From: Burkholderiales bacterium
GTDB taxonomy: Bacteria; Pseudomonadota; Gammaproteobacteria; Burkholderiales; SG8-41
Direction of reading: 5' to 3'
Assembly: GCA_030683105.1 (NCBI GenBank)
Contig: JAUXMZ010000056.1
Span: 1 to 64,000 of the forward strand
DNA length: 64,000 nt
In this document: positions 8,541 to 16,027 of the stretch, piece after piece
Position numbering within the stretch: the stretch's first letter is position 1
Layout: every line of letters starts with the position of its first letter
Position numbers and translations under genes: made by a program
The notes under the pieces: model-generated
Databases searched by the model: none
Told to the model about the DNA's origin: nothing
What the model saw: the letters and a program-made list of their open reading frames with translations, nothing else

Positions 8541-8779
8541 ATGAGTCCGACTGTTTTTCGCGAAGGTGGGTTTCGTTTCTACTTCTTCTCACGGGAGGAA
8601 TCGAGAATGCATGTGCATGCTCAGGGTCAAAACGGGGAGGCCAAGTTTTGCTTGAACCCACAATTGAGTTTGCCCAATATGCTGGCCTCTCACAGCGCGA
8701 AATCAACGAGGCACTTCAAGTAGTTCAGGAGCATCAAAATGACATCCGCAACGCCTGGCATAAGCACTTCCCCGGCTGA
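8541..8779 (+). pseudogene. DUF4160 gene with single-base frameshift
   Basis: The first frame reads MSPTVFREGGFRFYFFSREESRMHVHAQ...GEAKF, the hallmark of DUF4160 proteins. After the TTT TG at about 8646-8650 the frame fails. One base further on the expected continuation appears: LEPTIEFAQYAGLSQREINEALQVVQEHQNDIRNAWHKHFPG and a TGA at 8777-8779. Restoring one G (TTT TGG CTT) would rebuild the usual W-L-E-P motif, giving a normal protein of about 80 aa. It is either a recent inactivating deletion or a sequencing or assembly error. DUF4160 genes are commonly paired with DUF2442 genes, as here, with the start of the next gene inside this one. Confidence 0.85.
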
Positions 8780-9008
8780 AGTAACGAACATTTCCAAGCA
8801 TGGCTTCTGGCTATTGCTTGAAGATGAAGAGCTGTTCCTGCCGTTTTCGGAATTCCCGTGGTTTCAAGATGTGCCGGTCGGCAAGATTTTGAACGTCGAA
8901 CTTCCATCTTCAGGCCATCTTTACTGGCCCGATCTCGATGTCGATTTGGCCGTTGATTCCATTCGGCATCCCGAAAGATTCCCACTTGTCAGCCACGTCG
9001 GCGCTTAA
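8739..9008 (+). CDS. DUF2442 domain-containing protein
   Basis: An 89-residue soluble protein with VTNISKHGFWLLLEDEELFLPFSEFPWF, the characteristic DUF2442 opening, and a C-terminal WPDLDVDLAVDSIRHPERFP segment. The ATG at 8739 is preceded by CAGGAG. The gene begins 41 nt before the end of the DUF4160 reading frame, so the pair is probably translationally coupled. DUF4160-DUF2442 pairs are widespread and have been suggested to behave like toxin-antitoxin or small regulatory modules; no activity can be read from the sequence. With its partner frameshifted, this protein may be orphaned. Confidence 0.88.
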   Translation: MTSATPGISTSPAEVTNISKHGFWLLLEDEELFLPFSEFPWFQDVPVGKILNVELPSSGHLYWPDLDVDLAVDSIRHPERFPLVSHVGA

Positions 9009-9077
9009 CCGCTCATTGGTGCTGACGCCTGTCGGCGCCGCACAATTCGATTAGTCGTCACCAGAGGCAACGGGACA

Positions 9078-9464
9078 ATGGAACGTTACGACCCCGAAAT
9101 GACACTCTCCGCTGAGGAATGGCTGGAGACTGATGAAGGCGAAAGAATCCAACTCGTTGAAGAGTATCATCGAGACGCGCGGATTGCTTTGCCCAAGCGC
9201 ACACGAAGACTCCACGCTTGCATGCATGTAATCGTGGAGAACCAATTGGCGGCGAACGACGAACCCGTTGTTCGCGCGCTCGTTCGCCTCATGAAAGAGG
9301 GCCTGTCGAGGCACGACGCGGTTCACGCCATTGGTTCTTTGGTCGCTGAGGAAGTGTATGATCTTCTCAAAGAGCACGACCCTCCCGAGACCGCCCATGC
9401 CCGATACTATGCCGCAATCGAGCGGCTTACCGCCGCAACGTGGCGTGCAAGCGGTGACGACTAA
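9078..9464 (+). CDS. Hypothetical helical protein (DUF1841-like)
   Basis: A 128-residue, probably all-helical cytosolic protein starting MERYDPEMTLSAEEW. The central segment RLHACMHVIVENQLAANDEPVVRALVRLM with GLSRHDAVHAIGSLVAEEVYDLL contains regularly spaced His, Glu and Asn residues, reminiscent of DUF1841-type proteins (MH...E.Q and H...H.IG). That resemblance is from memory and uncertain. There is no signal peptide and no obvious ribosome binding site. It is co-oriented with the DUF4160/DUF2442 pair and may belong to the same small accessory islet. Confidence 0.6.
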   Translation: MERYDPEMTLSAEEWLETDEGERIQLVEEYHRDARIALPKRTRRLHACMHVIVENQLAANDEPVVRALVRLMKEGLSRHDAVHAIGSLVAEEVYDLLKEHDPPETAHARYYAAIERLTAATWRASGDD

Positions 9465-9643
9465 CCGCGTGTTCGAGAGGGGAGTACGGGGTCTAGCAAA
9501 GTAGCACGGATCACGTCGGCATACACTTCACGACGGTGGGGAGGATCGTGAGAGGGGCTGGAGGAATGCCATGATGCTAGACCTGAACACCCCATACACA
9601 GCGCTGTTACTTAGAGCGCATTTCAAAAAGACCAAGATCGATG

Positions 9644-9859
9644 TTACCGCCGATAGATTCTTTTTAATACCCGCTCGACGGGTACGCCGATCAAACCAAC
9701 TCCGATGACTTTTGTTCCAGAGAACGTCAATAATAATTAATAATAACAATATGTTGTATGACGCCACTGCACCCTGTCGTATTTGGAGTTTTTAATGTGT
9801 ATCGGCGTACCCGTCGAGCGGGTATTAAAATGAATCTATCGGCGTTCATCGGCGGTTAA
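9644..9859. repeat. Class B element B2 with about 44-bp inverted ends
   Basis: The left end CCGCCGATAGATTCTTTTTA, then ATACCCGCTCGACGGGTACG, is mirrored by the right end GTACCCGTCGAGCGGGTATT and ATGAATCTATCGGCG. The inverted arms (about 9647-9691 and 9801-9844) differ at few positions. Each arm contains its own hairpin, ATACCCGCTCGACGGGTA. The interior is AT-rich (TAATAATTAATAATAACAAT) and non-coding; the 79-aa track ORF here is not credible. The rest of 9465-9912 holds no gene. Confidence 0.9.
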
Positions 9860-9912
9860 TTTCTTTTATTTTGTTATGAGCTTTTAGAACGTCCACCGCA
9901 GGAGCCGTCCCT

Positions 9913-10773
9913 ATGACTATCCGTGATTTCCCGGACTCGAAATATCTGATCGATGCGCGCGAACTGGGCGAGCGACTGGATGCGGTCACACTGATCGACC
10001 TGCGTCCGGCGGAGGATTTCGCGATTGGCCATATCGAGGGCAGCAGGCATCTCGACATCTACGGCGTCAGCCTGAACGACTCTGCTGAAGGCCCGCTGAA
10101 CGCCTTTCTGTCCATTTTCAGGAACCTGTTCGGCTCCCGCGGTGTCACTCGAGACAAGCCGGTGGTCATATACGACCACGAGACCGGCGAGCGCGCGGCG
10201 CGGGCAGTCTGGCTTCTAGCCGTTTTAGGCCACCCGGACGTCAGAATTCTTGAGGGTGGCACCCGGGCGTGGGTTGAGTCCGACCGTCGACTCACACGTC
10301 TGACGGAAGCACCCCCGCCCGTCGATCCGGCAAAAGCGCCGCCGACGTCTCCGCCTTTCAAAGCAACGTTGAATCCCGATCTGCTGGCGACCCGGTTCGA
10401 CGTCCATCGCGCCATCGATGATGCACAGACGGTCATCGTCGATGTCAGGCGGGAGTCCGAGTATCGTGGCACGGAAAAGCGGGCCCGGCGCGCTGGAACC
10501 ATACCCGGCGCCGTGCACATTTTCTGGCGCGAGCACCTTGACGATAAAGGCGCGTTTCGGCCGGCGGAAGAAATCCGCGATCTTTACGCTTCACGAGGGG
10601 TGACGCCGGGCAAGACCATCATTCCCGTCTGCCAGGGCGGCTACCGCTCGGCCAACACCTTCCTCGCCCTCAAGTCCCTGGGCTATCCGCGCGTCCGCAA
10701 CTATGTCTCGTCCTGGGGAGAATGGGGGAATAGAGATGATTCGAAGATCGTCGTTCCCGAGCCGGGTAAATAA
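9913..10773 (+). CDS. Sulfurtransferase with two rhodanese domains
   Basis: A 286-residue cytosolic protein with two rhodanese folds. In the N-terminal domain (about 10-125) the active-loop position reads VVIYDHETGERAAR with no cysteine, so it is structural. In the C-terminal domain (about 155-280) the catalytic loop is VCQGGYRSANTFLALKSLG with Cys at the nucleophile position. It transfers sulfane sulfur from thiosulfate, 3-mercaptopyruvate or a persulfide to a thiol acceptor. The CQGGYRS loop resembles thiosulfate-type rather than CG[S/T]GVTA mercaptopyruvate-type enzymes. ATG start with GGAG upstream. A second rhodanese protein is encoded in the octaheme operon at 33386-34549. Confidence 0.92.
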   Translation: MTIRDFPDSKYLIDARELGERLDAVTLIDLRPAEDFAIGHIEGSRHLDIYGVSLNDSAEGPLNAFLSIFRNLFGSRGVTRDKPVVIYDHETGERAARAVWLLAVLGHPDVRILEGGTRAWVESDRRLTRLTEAPPPVDPAKAPPTSPPFKATLNPDLLATRFDVHRAIDDAQTVIVDVRRESEYRGTEKRARRAGTIPGAVHIFWREHLDDKGAFRPAEEIRDLYASRGVTPGKTIIPVCQGGYRSANTFLALKSLGYPRVRNYVSSWGEWGNRDDSKIVVPEPGK

Positions 10774-10819
10774 TAGGCGCCTAATTATCTGTTGCCGATT
10801 GCCTGAGCAGCACTTCGTG

Positions 10820-10872
10820 TAGTTCTTCCGGGGTCAGACTCCTTGTTGTAGTTCTTCCGGAGTCAGACTCCT
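10820..10872. repeat. Two 24-bp copies of a GGGTCAGACTCC repeat
   Basis: TAGTTCTTCCGGGGTCAGAC followed by TCCT at 10820-10843 recurs at 10849-10872 with one mismatch. Motifs of the form GGGGTCAGACTCC are a familiar dispersed intergenic word in proteobacteria. They sit between convergent transcription units (rhodanese and a beta-barrel protein). Confidence 0.7.
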
Positions 10873-10903
10873 AAGACCCCAGCGACATCACAAGGCGAAC
10901 CAT

Positions 10904-10930
10904 AAAAAACAAACCCCGCCGCAGCGGGGT
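10904..10930 (-). terminator. Rho-independent terminator
   Basis: On the minus strand ACCCCGCTGCGGCGGGGTT forms a GC stem with a short loop and is followed by TGTTTTTT. It lies about 45 nt beyond the stop of the beta-barrel gene (10973-11461) and would end its transcript. Confidence 0.8.
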
Positions 10931-10972
10931 CTGGTCGATTCAGGCCGGCACTCAAAGCGCCGCTCAGGCTGT

Positions 10973-11461
10973 TCAGAATAAAACACCGAGGGTTACCATA
11001 GCCCCGGCCGTGCCGAACAGAACCACTTCACCGCTGATACGCTTCCCCGACAATCCGATCATGGGAACGATCGCCGGTGCAATCCCGCTGCCATTCAGAG
11101 GGATCTTGTCGCGATACTTGTCCTTATAGCCATGTATCAGCCCCCCGGTGAGCTTGACGTGCACCAGCGGTGCAGACTCTAGCGGTCGCCATATCCTGCC
11201 GTAATACACATACTGCGAAGGCTGGCTGAAAGAACTGTCGAAGAAAGCAGCACCAAAGACCGACCTGTCGGGCCGCTGGTACTCGAGGTTGATCAGATTC
11301 TGGTTGTTGTTGTGCTCGGGATTGGAGCTGAAATGAGTAGTATAAATACTCGTTTGCAGCAGCCACCGGGCACCCTCCTGGGCATGCGCCTTTCCCGGCA
11401 TCGCAAAAGAGCCGAGCAGGACGGCGAAACAACTGATCGAACAAAATATAAATTTGTGCAT
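10973..11461 (-). CDS. Small outer-membrane beta-barrel protein
   Basis: A 162-residue secreted protein: signal peptide about 1-28 (cleavage AHA-QEG), then alternating amphipathic strands rich in aromatic residues (TSIYTTHF, NLINLEYQRP, FGAAFFDSSFSQPSQYVYYGRIW, HVKLTGGLIHGYKDKY). It ends in GAMVTLGVLF, a terminal aromatic residue typical of BAM substrates. It matches a family of short barrels often mis-annotated as sn-glycerol-3-phosphate transporter and possibly related in shape to PagP. The function is unknown. It is monocistronic, with its own terminator. Confidence 0.7.
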   Translation of the reverse strand: MHKFIFCSISCFAVLLGSFAMPGKAHAQEGARWLLQTSIYTTHFSSNPEHNNNQNLINLEYQRPDRSVFGAAFFDSSFSQPSQYVYYGRIWRPLESAPLVHVKLTGGLIHGYKDKYRDKIPLNGSGIAPAIVPMIGLSGKRISGEVVLFGTAGAMVTLGVLF

Positions 11462-11640
11462 GGGATTTTAATCAAAAAAAATGCTGACTTTCAGTATTCT
11501 AACTGATTGCACTTTCCATGTTTCGTGACATCCTTCTTTCCAGCTATCGTCGTCCCGGCGAAGCCTGCGCCGGAATGACGGACGGGCAGACCCTGTGCGG
11601 ACTGGAAAAATAATACATAAGTATTTGATATTGTTACTAT

Positions 11641-13560
11641 TTAAATCTCGCCGATGACCTCGAGTTCCGCGTGCACTTCCAGCCAGCGCTGCTCCGCATC
11701 TTCGATCTGGCGCGTAACTTCCTGTTGCCGCAGCGTGGTGCGTTTCAACAGCGCAGCATCGGGACTCGTGTAAAACGCCGGGTCGGCGAGCTGCTGGTCT
11801 ATCCTGAATTTCTCTTTCTGCCACTCGGCGATTTTGCGTTCCAGCTGCTCCGCTTCCTTGGCCAGCGGCCGGCGTCGCCCGGTCTTTCCCTGCCGCGTCC
11901 CGGCGCTGTCGCGCTCTTCGCGGCGCGACACTTTCCTGGCCACGCGGTCGTCGTCAGCCACAACCGTATTCTGAGTTCTGCGGCGCGCTTCCAGCCACTC
12001 GAGATAGTCGTCGAGATCACCGTCGAATTCCGTGGCGCGCCCATCGACCACCAGCAGGAAAGCATCGCATACCGTGCGCAGCAGCGAGCGGTCGTGCGAC
12101 ACCAGCACCATGCTGCCCTCGTACTCGGCGAGCGCCTTGGTCAGCGCGTGGCGCATATCGAGGTCGAGATGATTCGTCGGCTCGTCGAGCAGCATTAAAT
12201 TGGGGCGGCGGCGCACCAGCAGCGCCAGCGCCAGGCGTGATTTCTCGCCGCCGGAAAACGGCGCGGTCGGCGTGTCGGCCATTTTGCCGCGGAAATCGAA
12301 GCCGCCGAGGTAATCGCGCAGCAGTTGCTCCTTGGTGCGCGGCTCCTGGTGGATCATGTGCCACAGCGGCGATTCGTCCGGCCGCAGTTGTTCGAGCTGG
12401 TGCTGGGCGAAGTAGCCGATGGCCAGTCCCTTGCCCTCGTGACGCTGGCCGGTGAGCGGGGCCAGTTCGCCCGAGAGCAGCTTGATCAGCGTCGATTTGC
12501 CCGCGCCGTTGGGGCCGAGCAATCCGAGACGCGCGCCGGGGCGCAGCGTCAGCTTCACGTGCTCCAGCACCGTCTTGCCGGCGTAACCCGCCGCTACCTC
12601 GTCCAGCGTGAGCAGCGGATCGGGCGCCCGTGCCGGCGCCGGGAACTCGAAATCGAACGGCGCATCGACGTGGGCCGCGGCGATGTGCTCCATGCGGTCA
12701 AGCGCCTTCAACCGGCTCTGCGCCTGGCGCGCCTTGGTGGCCTGGGCACGGAAGCGCCGGATATAGCTTTCCAGATGCGCAATGGTGCGCTGCTGTTTCT
12801 CGTACATCGACTGCTGCCCCGCGAGTTGCGCGGCGCGGGCCTCTTCAAACGCGGTGTAGTTGCCGGTGTAAAGCGTCAGGCGCTGGGTATAGATATGGGC
12901 GATGTGCGTGACACAGGCATCGAGGAAATCGCGATCGTGCGACACCAGCAACAGCGTGCCGCGATAGGTGGTAAGCCATTTCTCCAGCCACACCACGGCA
13001 TCGAGATCGAGGTGGTTGGTCGGTTCGTCGAGCAGCAGCAGGTCCGAGCGGCTGATCAGCGCCTGCGCCAGGTTCAGGCGCATGCGCCAGCCGCCGGAAA
13101 AAGACGACACCGGGTTCTCGAACTCGGCATCGGCAAACCCCAGCCCCGAGAGCAGCGCCGCGGCACGCGCCCGCGCGCTATAGCCTTCGATTTCGTGCAG
13201 TCTCGCGTGCAGTTCGCCGACGCGGTGGCCGTCGTGATCGGCCTCGGACGAGGTTTCCGCGGCGGCGAGCTCGCGCTCTATCGCGCGCAGTTCGGTGTCG
13301 CCGTCGAGCACGTAGTCGATCGCCGGCATCTCGAGCGCGGGCGTCTCCTGCGCCACCGTGGCGATGCGCCAGACCGCGGGGATTTCGCAGTCGCCGCCGT
13401 CCGCGTGCAGTTCGCCGCGCAGCAGTGCAAACAGGCTGGACTTGCCGCTGCCATTGGCGCCCACCAGACCGACGCGCCAGCCCGGGTGGATCTGCATCGA
13501 CGCATCTTCGATCAGGCGCCGGGCCCCGCGGGCAAGAATAAGATTTTTGAATTGAATCAT
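11641..13560 (-). CDS. ABC-F family ATPase (YheS-like)
   Basis: A 639-residue protein with two ABC cassettes and no membrane domain. The start MIQFKNLILARG at 13560 agrees with the family; the track start at 13641 is upstream. Domain 1 has Walker A GANGSGKSS, signature SGGWRMRLNLAQAL and LLLLDEPTNHLDLD. Domain 2 has GPNGAGKST, signature SGGEKSRLALAL and LMLLDEPTNHLDLD. The inter-domain linker, rich in Arg and Gln (YIRRFRAQATKARQAQSR), is the P-site tRNA interaction motif of ABC-F factors. A coiled-coil C-terminus (about 545-639) fits YheS/Uup types. It acts on stalled ribosomes in translation. Confidence 0.93.
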   Translation of the reverse strand: MIQFKNLILARGARRLIEDASMQIHPGWRVGLVGANGSGKSSLFALLRGELHADGGDCEIPAVWRIATVAQETPALEMPAIDYVLDGDTELRAIERELAAAETSSEADHDGHRVGELHARLHEIEGYSARARAAALLSGLGFADAEFENPVSSFSGGWRMRLNLAQALISRSDLLLLDEPTNHLDLDAVVWLEKWLTTYRGTLLLVSHDRDFLDACVTHIAHIYTQRLTLYTGNYTAFEEARAAQLAGQQSMYEKQQRTIAHLESYIRRFRAQATKARQAQSRLKALDRMEHIAAAHVDAPFDFEFPAPARAPDPLLTLDEVAAGYAGKTVLEHVKLTLRPGARLGLLGPNGAGKSTLIKLLSGELAPLTGQRHEGKGLAIGYFAQHQLEQLRPDESPLWHMIHQEPRTKEQLLRDYLGGFDFRGKMADTPTAPFSGGEKSRLALALLVRRRPNLMLLDEPTNHLDLDMRHALTKALAEYEGSMVLVSHDRSLLRTVCDAFLLVVDGRATEFDGDLDDYLEWLEARRRTQNTVVADDDRVARKVSRREERDSAGTRQGKTGRRRPLAKEAEQLERKIAEWQKEKFRIDQQLADPAFYTSPDAALLKRTTLRQQEVTRQIEDAEQRWLEVHAELEVIGEI

Positions 13561-13700
13561 GGGGATAAGGTGCGGCGGTAGTCGGCGTGCCGTAACAACA
13601 GGGGCCGAATTATCCCACAAACCCGCCTGCACCACGACCACAAGGGCAGTTTCGGAAAAACCTCCCTGATCATCTCTCGGTCAGGAGAAGCGGGGATTTC

Positions 13701-13729
13701 CCCTCACGCCTCACTCCTCACGCCTCACC
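13701..13729. repeat. Short tandem CTCACGCCTCACTC repeat
   Basis: CCCTCACGCCTCACTCCTCA followed by CGCCTCACC is a low-complexity, 7-8-bp-period word between the ABC-F gene and a Bug receptor stop codon. It is another example of short-period words that fill spacers in this window. Confidence 0.6.
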
Positions 13730-13733
13730 AGTT

Positions 13734-14708
13734 TCAGTTCAGCTTCGCGCCGCTCCGCTTCACGACGTCCGCCCACTTTGCCATGTCGGCGAGCAGGAAC
13801 TTGCGGAAGTCCTCCGGCGAACTGCCCACCGGGGTTCCGCCCGCCGCCACCATGCGCTTGTTCGTTTCCGGTTCGCGCATGATCTTGACGATCACATCAT
13901 GCAGCTTCTTCAGCAGCGGTGCCGGCAGCTTGGGCGGCGCCATCACGCCATACCAGCCCACCACCGAGAATCCCGGCAGGCTCTCCGCCATGGCGGGAAA
14001 TTCGTCCAGTCCGGGCACGCGCCTGGGTGTCGTGACCGCGATCCCACGCAGCTTGCCGGCACGCGCCAGCGGCACCGTGCCCAGCAGCCCGGCAAAGTTG
14101 TAATGGTACTGTCCGCCCATCAGATCGGTCAGCGCCGGGCCCGTTCCCTTGTACGGGATGTGCTGCGCCTTGACCCCGGCCATCAGATTGTAGAGTTCAC
14201 CCGCGAGGTGCCCGCCGCTGCCGATGCCCGCCGAGCCGAAGTTGAGCGCGCCCTTGTAGTTCCTGGTCCACTCGACGAACTCCCTGGGGGTCTTCGGCGG
14301 AGAAGAAGGATTGACGACCAGCAATAATCCCGCTTCGGTGAGCTGGGTGATGGCTGTGAAATCGTTGACCGGATGGTACGGCAGCTTTTTATTCAATGCT
14401 GCATTCACCGTATGCTGATGATAAGGCAGAAAGATCGTGTAACCGTCGGGTGCCGAGTTCTTGGTCACTTCGCCGGCAAGTACGCCCGAAGAACTGGGCC
14501 GGTTGTCCACCACCACCTGCTGGCCGAGCACCTCGCTCATCCGCGCGCCGAAGATCCGGCCCAACCCGTCGGTCGTGCCGCCCGGTGCGGCCGGGATAAT
14601 GAAGCGTATCGGCCGGCTGGGATAATTATCGGCGGCGTACGCGGCAACCGGAGCCAACGCCACGGCAGACAAAAATATTGCTTTAATAACAATGCCATAG
14701 GAAATCAT
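13734..14708 (-). CDS. Bug/TctC-family periplasmic solute receptor
   Basis: A 324-residue protein: signal peptide about 1-25 (AAYAADNYP), then the Bug signature YPSRPIRFIIPAAPGGTTDGLGRIF and VDNRPSSSGVLAGEVTKNSAPDGYT. These two-lobed receptors bind carboxylates and serve tripartite tricarboxylate transporters. Betaproteobacteria typically carry many orphan copies. No TctA/TctB membrane genes are in the window, so this one is an orphan. It is divergently oriented to a second Bug gene at 14966 across a 257-bp spacer. The ligand is unknown. Confidence 0.93.
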   Translation of the reverse strand: MISYGIVIKAIFLSAVALAPVAAYAADNYPSRPIRFIIPAAPGGTTDGLGRIFGARMSEVLGQQVVVDNRPSSSGVLAGEVTKNSAPDGYTIFLPYHQHTVNAALNKKLPYHPVNDFTAITQLTEAGLLLVVNPSSPPKTPREFVEWTRNYKGALNFGSAGIGSGGHLAGELYNLMAGVKAQHIPYKGTGPALTDLMGGQYHYNFAGLLGTVPLARAGKLRGIAVTTPRRVPGLDEFPAMAESLPGFSVVGWYGVMAPPKLPAPLLKKLHDVIVKIMREPETNKRMVAAGGTPVGSSPEDFRKFLLADMAKWADVVKRSGAKLN

Positions 14709-14965
14709 GTCAATCAGCCTCGTCTCGATTTGTTATATATTGCAAAAGCATACAGAAGCACCCCCTGTTTTGCACGCTTTGGTGCGATTCAACCCTATTT
14801 CGTTATTTCCGGAATTTCTACTGTCAGCTGTGAGCGCTGCAACCGGCCGGCCTTTGATCAATTCAGACTAATGCAGTAAGCTTTTCATCAAGCTCCAATA
14901 AACAGCAAGAGGCTGGCGACACGGCAATTGCGCAAGCTATCGACTTACATCAAAGGGAGACCGTC

Positions 14966-15931
14966 ATGCACCGATCTGCGTATTGTTTTCTTGTGCTATT
15001 GGCAGCAGCGCTGCCGCTTGCGGCACAGAGCCAGCCCTATCCAAACAAACCGATACGCGTGATCATCCCCTACCCGGCGGGCAACACCGCGGATATCAGC
15101 GCGCGCCTGATCGGGCAAAAACTCACCGAGCGCTTCGGCCAGCAGATGATCGTGGACAACCGCCCGGGTGCGAGCGGCCAGCTCGGACTCGATATTGCCG
15201 CCCGCGCCACGCCTGACGGCTACACCATTGCCGTCGGCCAGGGCGGCAACATGGTCGTCGCCCCGCACACTTACAAGAAAATTCCCTACGATCCGGTGAA
15301 GGACTTCGCACCGGTCGCGCTGATTGCCACCAATTTTCTCGTGCTCGCCACCCATCCCGACTCGCCTTTCAAGAACGCCGGCGACATGGTGCGTTATGCC
15401 AAGGCCAATCCCGGCAAGCTCACGGTCGCGACCAACGGCGAAGGCGGATTCCCGCACCTGATATTCGAGGATCTGCGCATGATGGCGGACTTCAAGTACC
15501 TGCATGTGCCCTACAAGGGTTCCGCGCAGATCGCGACGGAACTGATGGGCGGGCAGGTGCAGATCGCGGTCGACGGCATCACCGGCATGGCGCCCTACAT
15601 CCGCGGCGGCAGGATGCGGCTGCTCGGCGTGACCAGTCCGAAGCGCGTGTCGCTGTTCCCGGATTCGCCCGCGGTCGCGGAATCGGTGCCGGGCTATTCC
15701 TCGGGCGGCTGGTTCGGCTTTGTCGCCCCCGCCAATACACCGAAGAAAATCATTGCCATTCTCAACAAGGCCATCAACGAAGCAATGGCGATGCCGGACG
15801 TGCATGAGAAGCTCACTGTGGCAGGCCTGATCCCGGCCAACGAATCGCCCGAATCTTTCGGGGAACTGATCAAAAGCGATCTCGTCAAGTACGGCAAACT
15901 CGTCAAGGGAATCGGCTTCGAGCCGCGGTAA
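14966..15931 (+). CDS. Bug/TctC-family periplasmic solute receptor
   Basis: A 321-residue receptor: signal peptide about 1-22 (AAQSQPYPNKP), then YPNKPIRVIIPYPAGNTADISARLIG and VDNRPGASGQLGLDIAARATPDGYT. The ribosome binding site AAAGGGAG lies 8 nt before the ATG. A sequence resembling an FNR-type palindrome (TCGACTTACATCAA, 14940-14953) lies just in front of it, but it is too close to the RBS for activation and may be chance. Orphan receptor without membrane partners nearby; ligand unknown. Confidence 0.93.
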   Translation: MHRSAYCFLVLLAAALPLAAQSQPYPNKPIRVIIPYPAGNTADISARLIGQKLTERFGQQMIVDNRPGASGQLGLDIAARATPDGYTIAVGQGGNMVVAPHTYKKIPYDPVKDFAPVALIATNFLVLATHPDSPFKNAGDMVRYAKANPGKLTVATNGEGGFPHLIFEDLRMMADFKYLHVPYKGSAQIATELMGGQVQIAVDGITGMAPYIRGGRMRLLGVTSPKRVSLFPDSPAVAESVPGYSSGGWFGFVAPANTPKKIIAILNKAINEAMAMPDVHEKLTVAGLIPANESPESFGELIKSDLVKYGKLVKGIGFEPR

Positions 15932-16027
15932 CCGCGGATCGCCTCTCCACAGCTTCAGCCACGGGGATCAGCCTCTCCGCGGGTTATGCCTGTTTAACCG
16001 GCGGCTTCACGCGGCGCCGCGCTCTTG

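Noticed and set aside
8541-8723. 60-aa ORF as an intact small gene
   Set aside because: It is the first part of a DUF4160 gene; the remainder is found one base out of frame.
9528-9767. 79-aa minus-strand ORF
   Set aside because: It lies within element B2 and reads through its arm and AT-rich core; no family resemblance.
12325-13581. 418-aa plus-strand ORF
   Set aside because: Antisense to the ABC-F gene, whose Walker and signature motifs are certain.
14940-14953. FNR-like word TCGACTTACATCAA before a Bug receptor gene
   Set aside because: It abuts the RBS, carries a mismatch in the first half-site and precedes a gene type not linked to oxygen control; kept only as a remark in that gene's entry.
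13734-15931. A tripartite tricarboxylate transporter operon
   Set aside because: Only the receptor genes are present and they are divergent; no TctA or TctB genes lie nearby.
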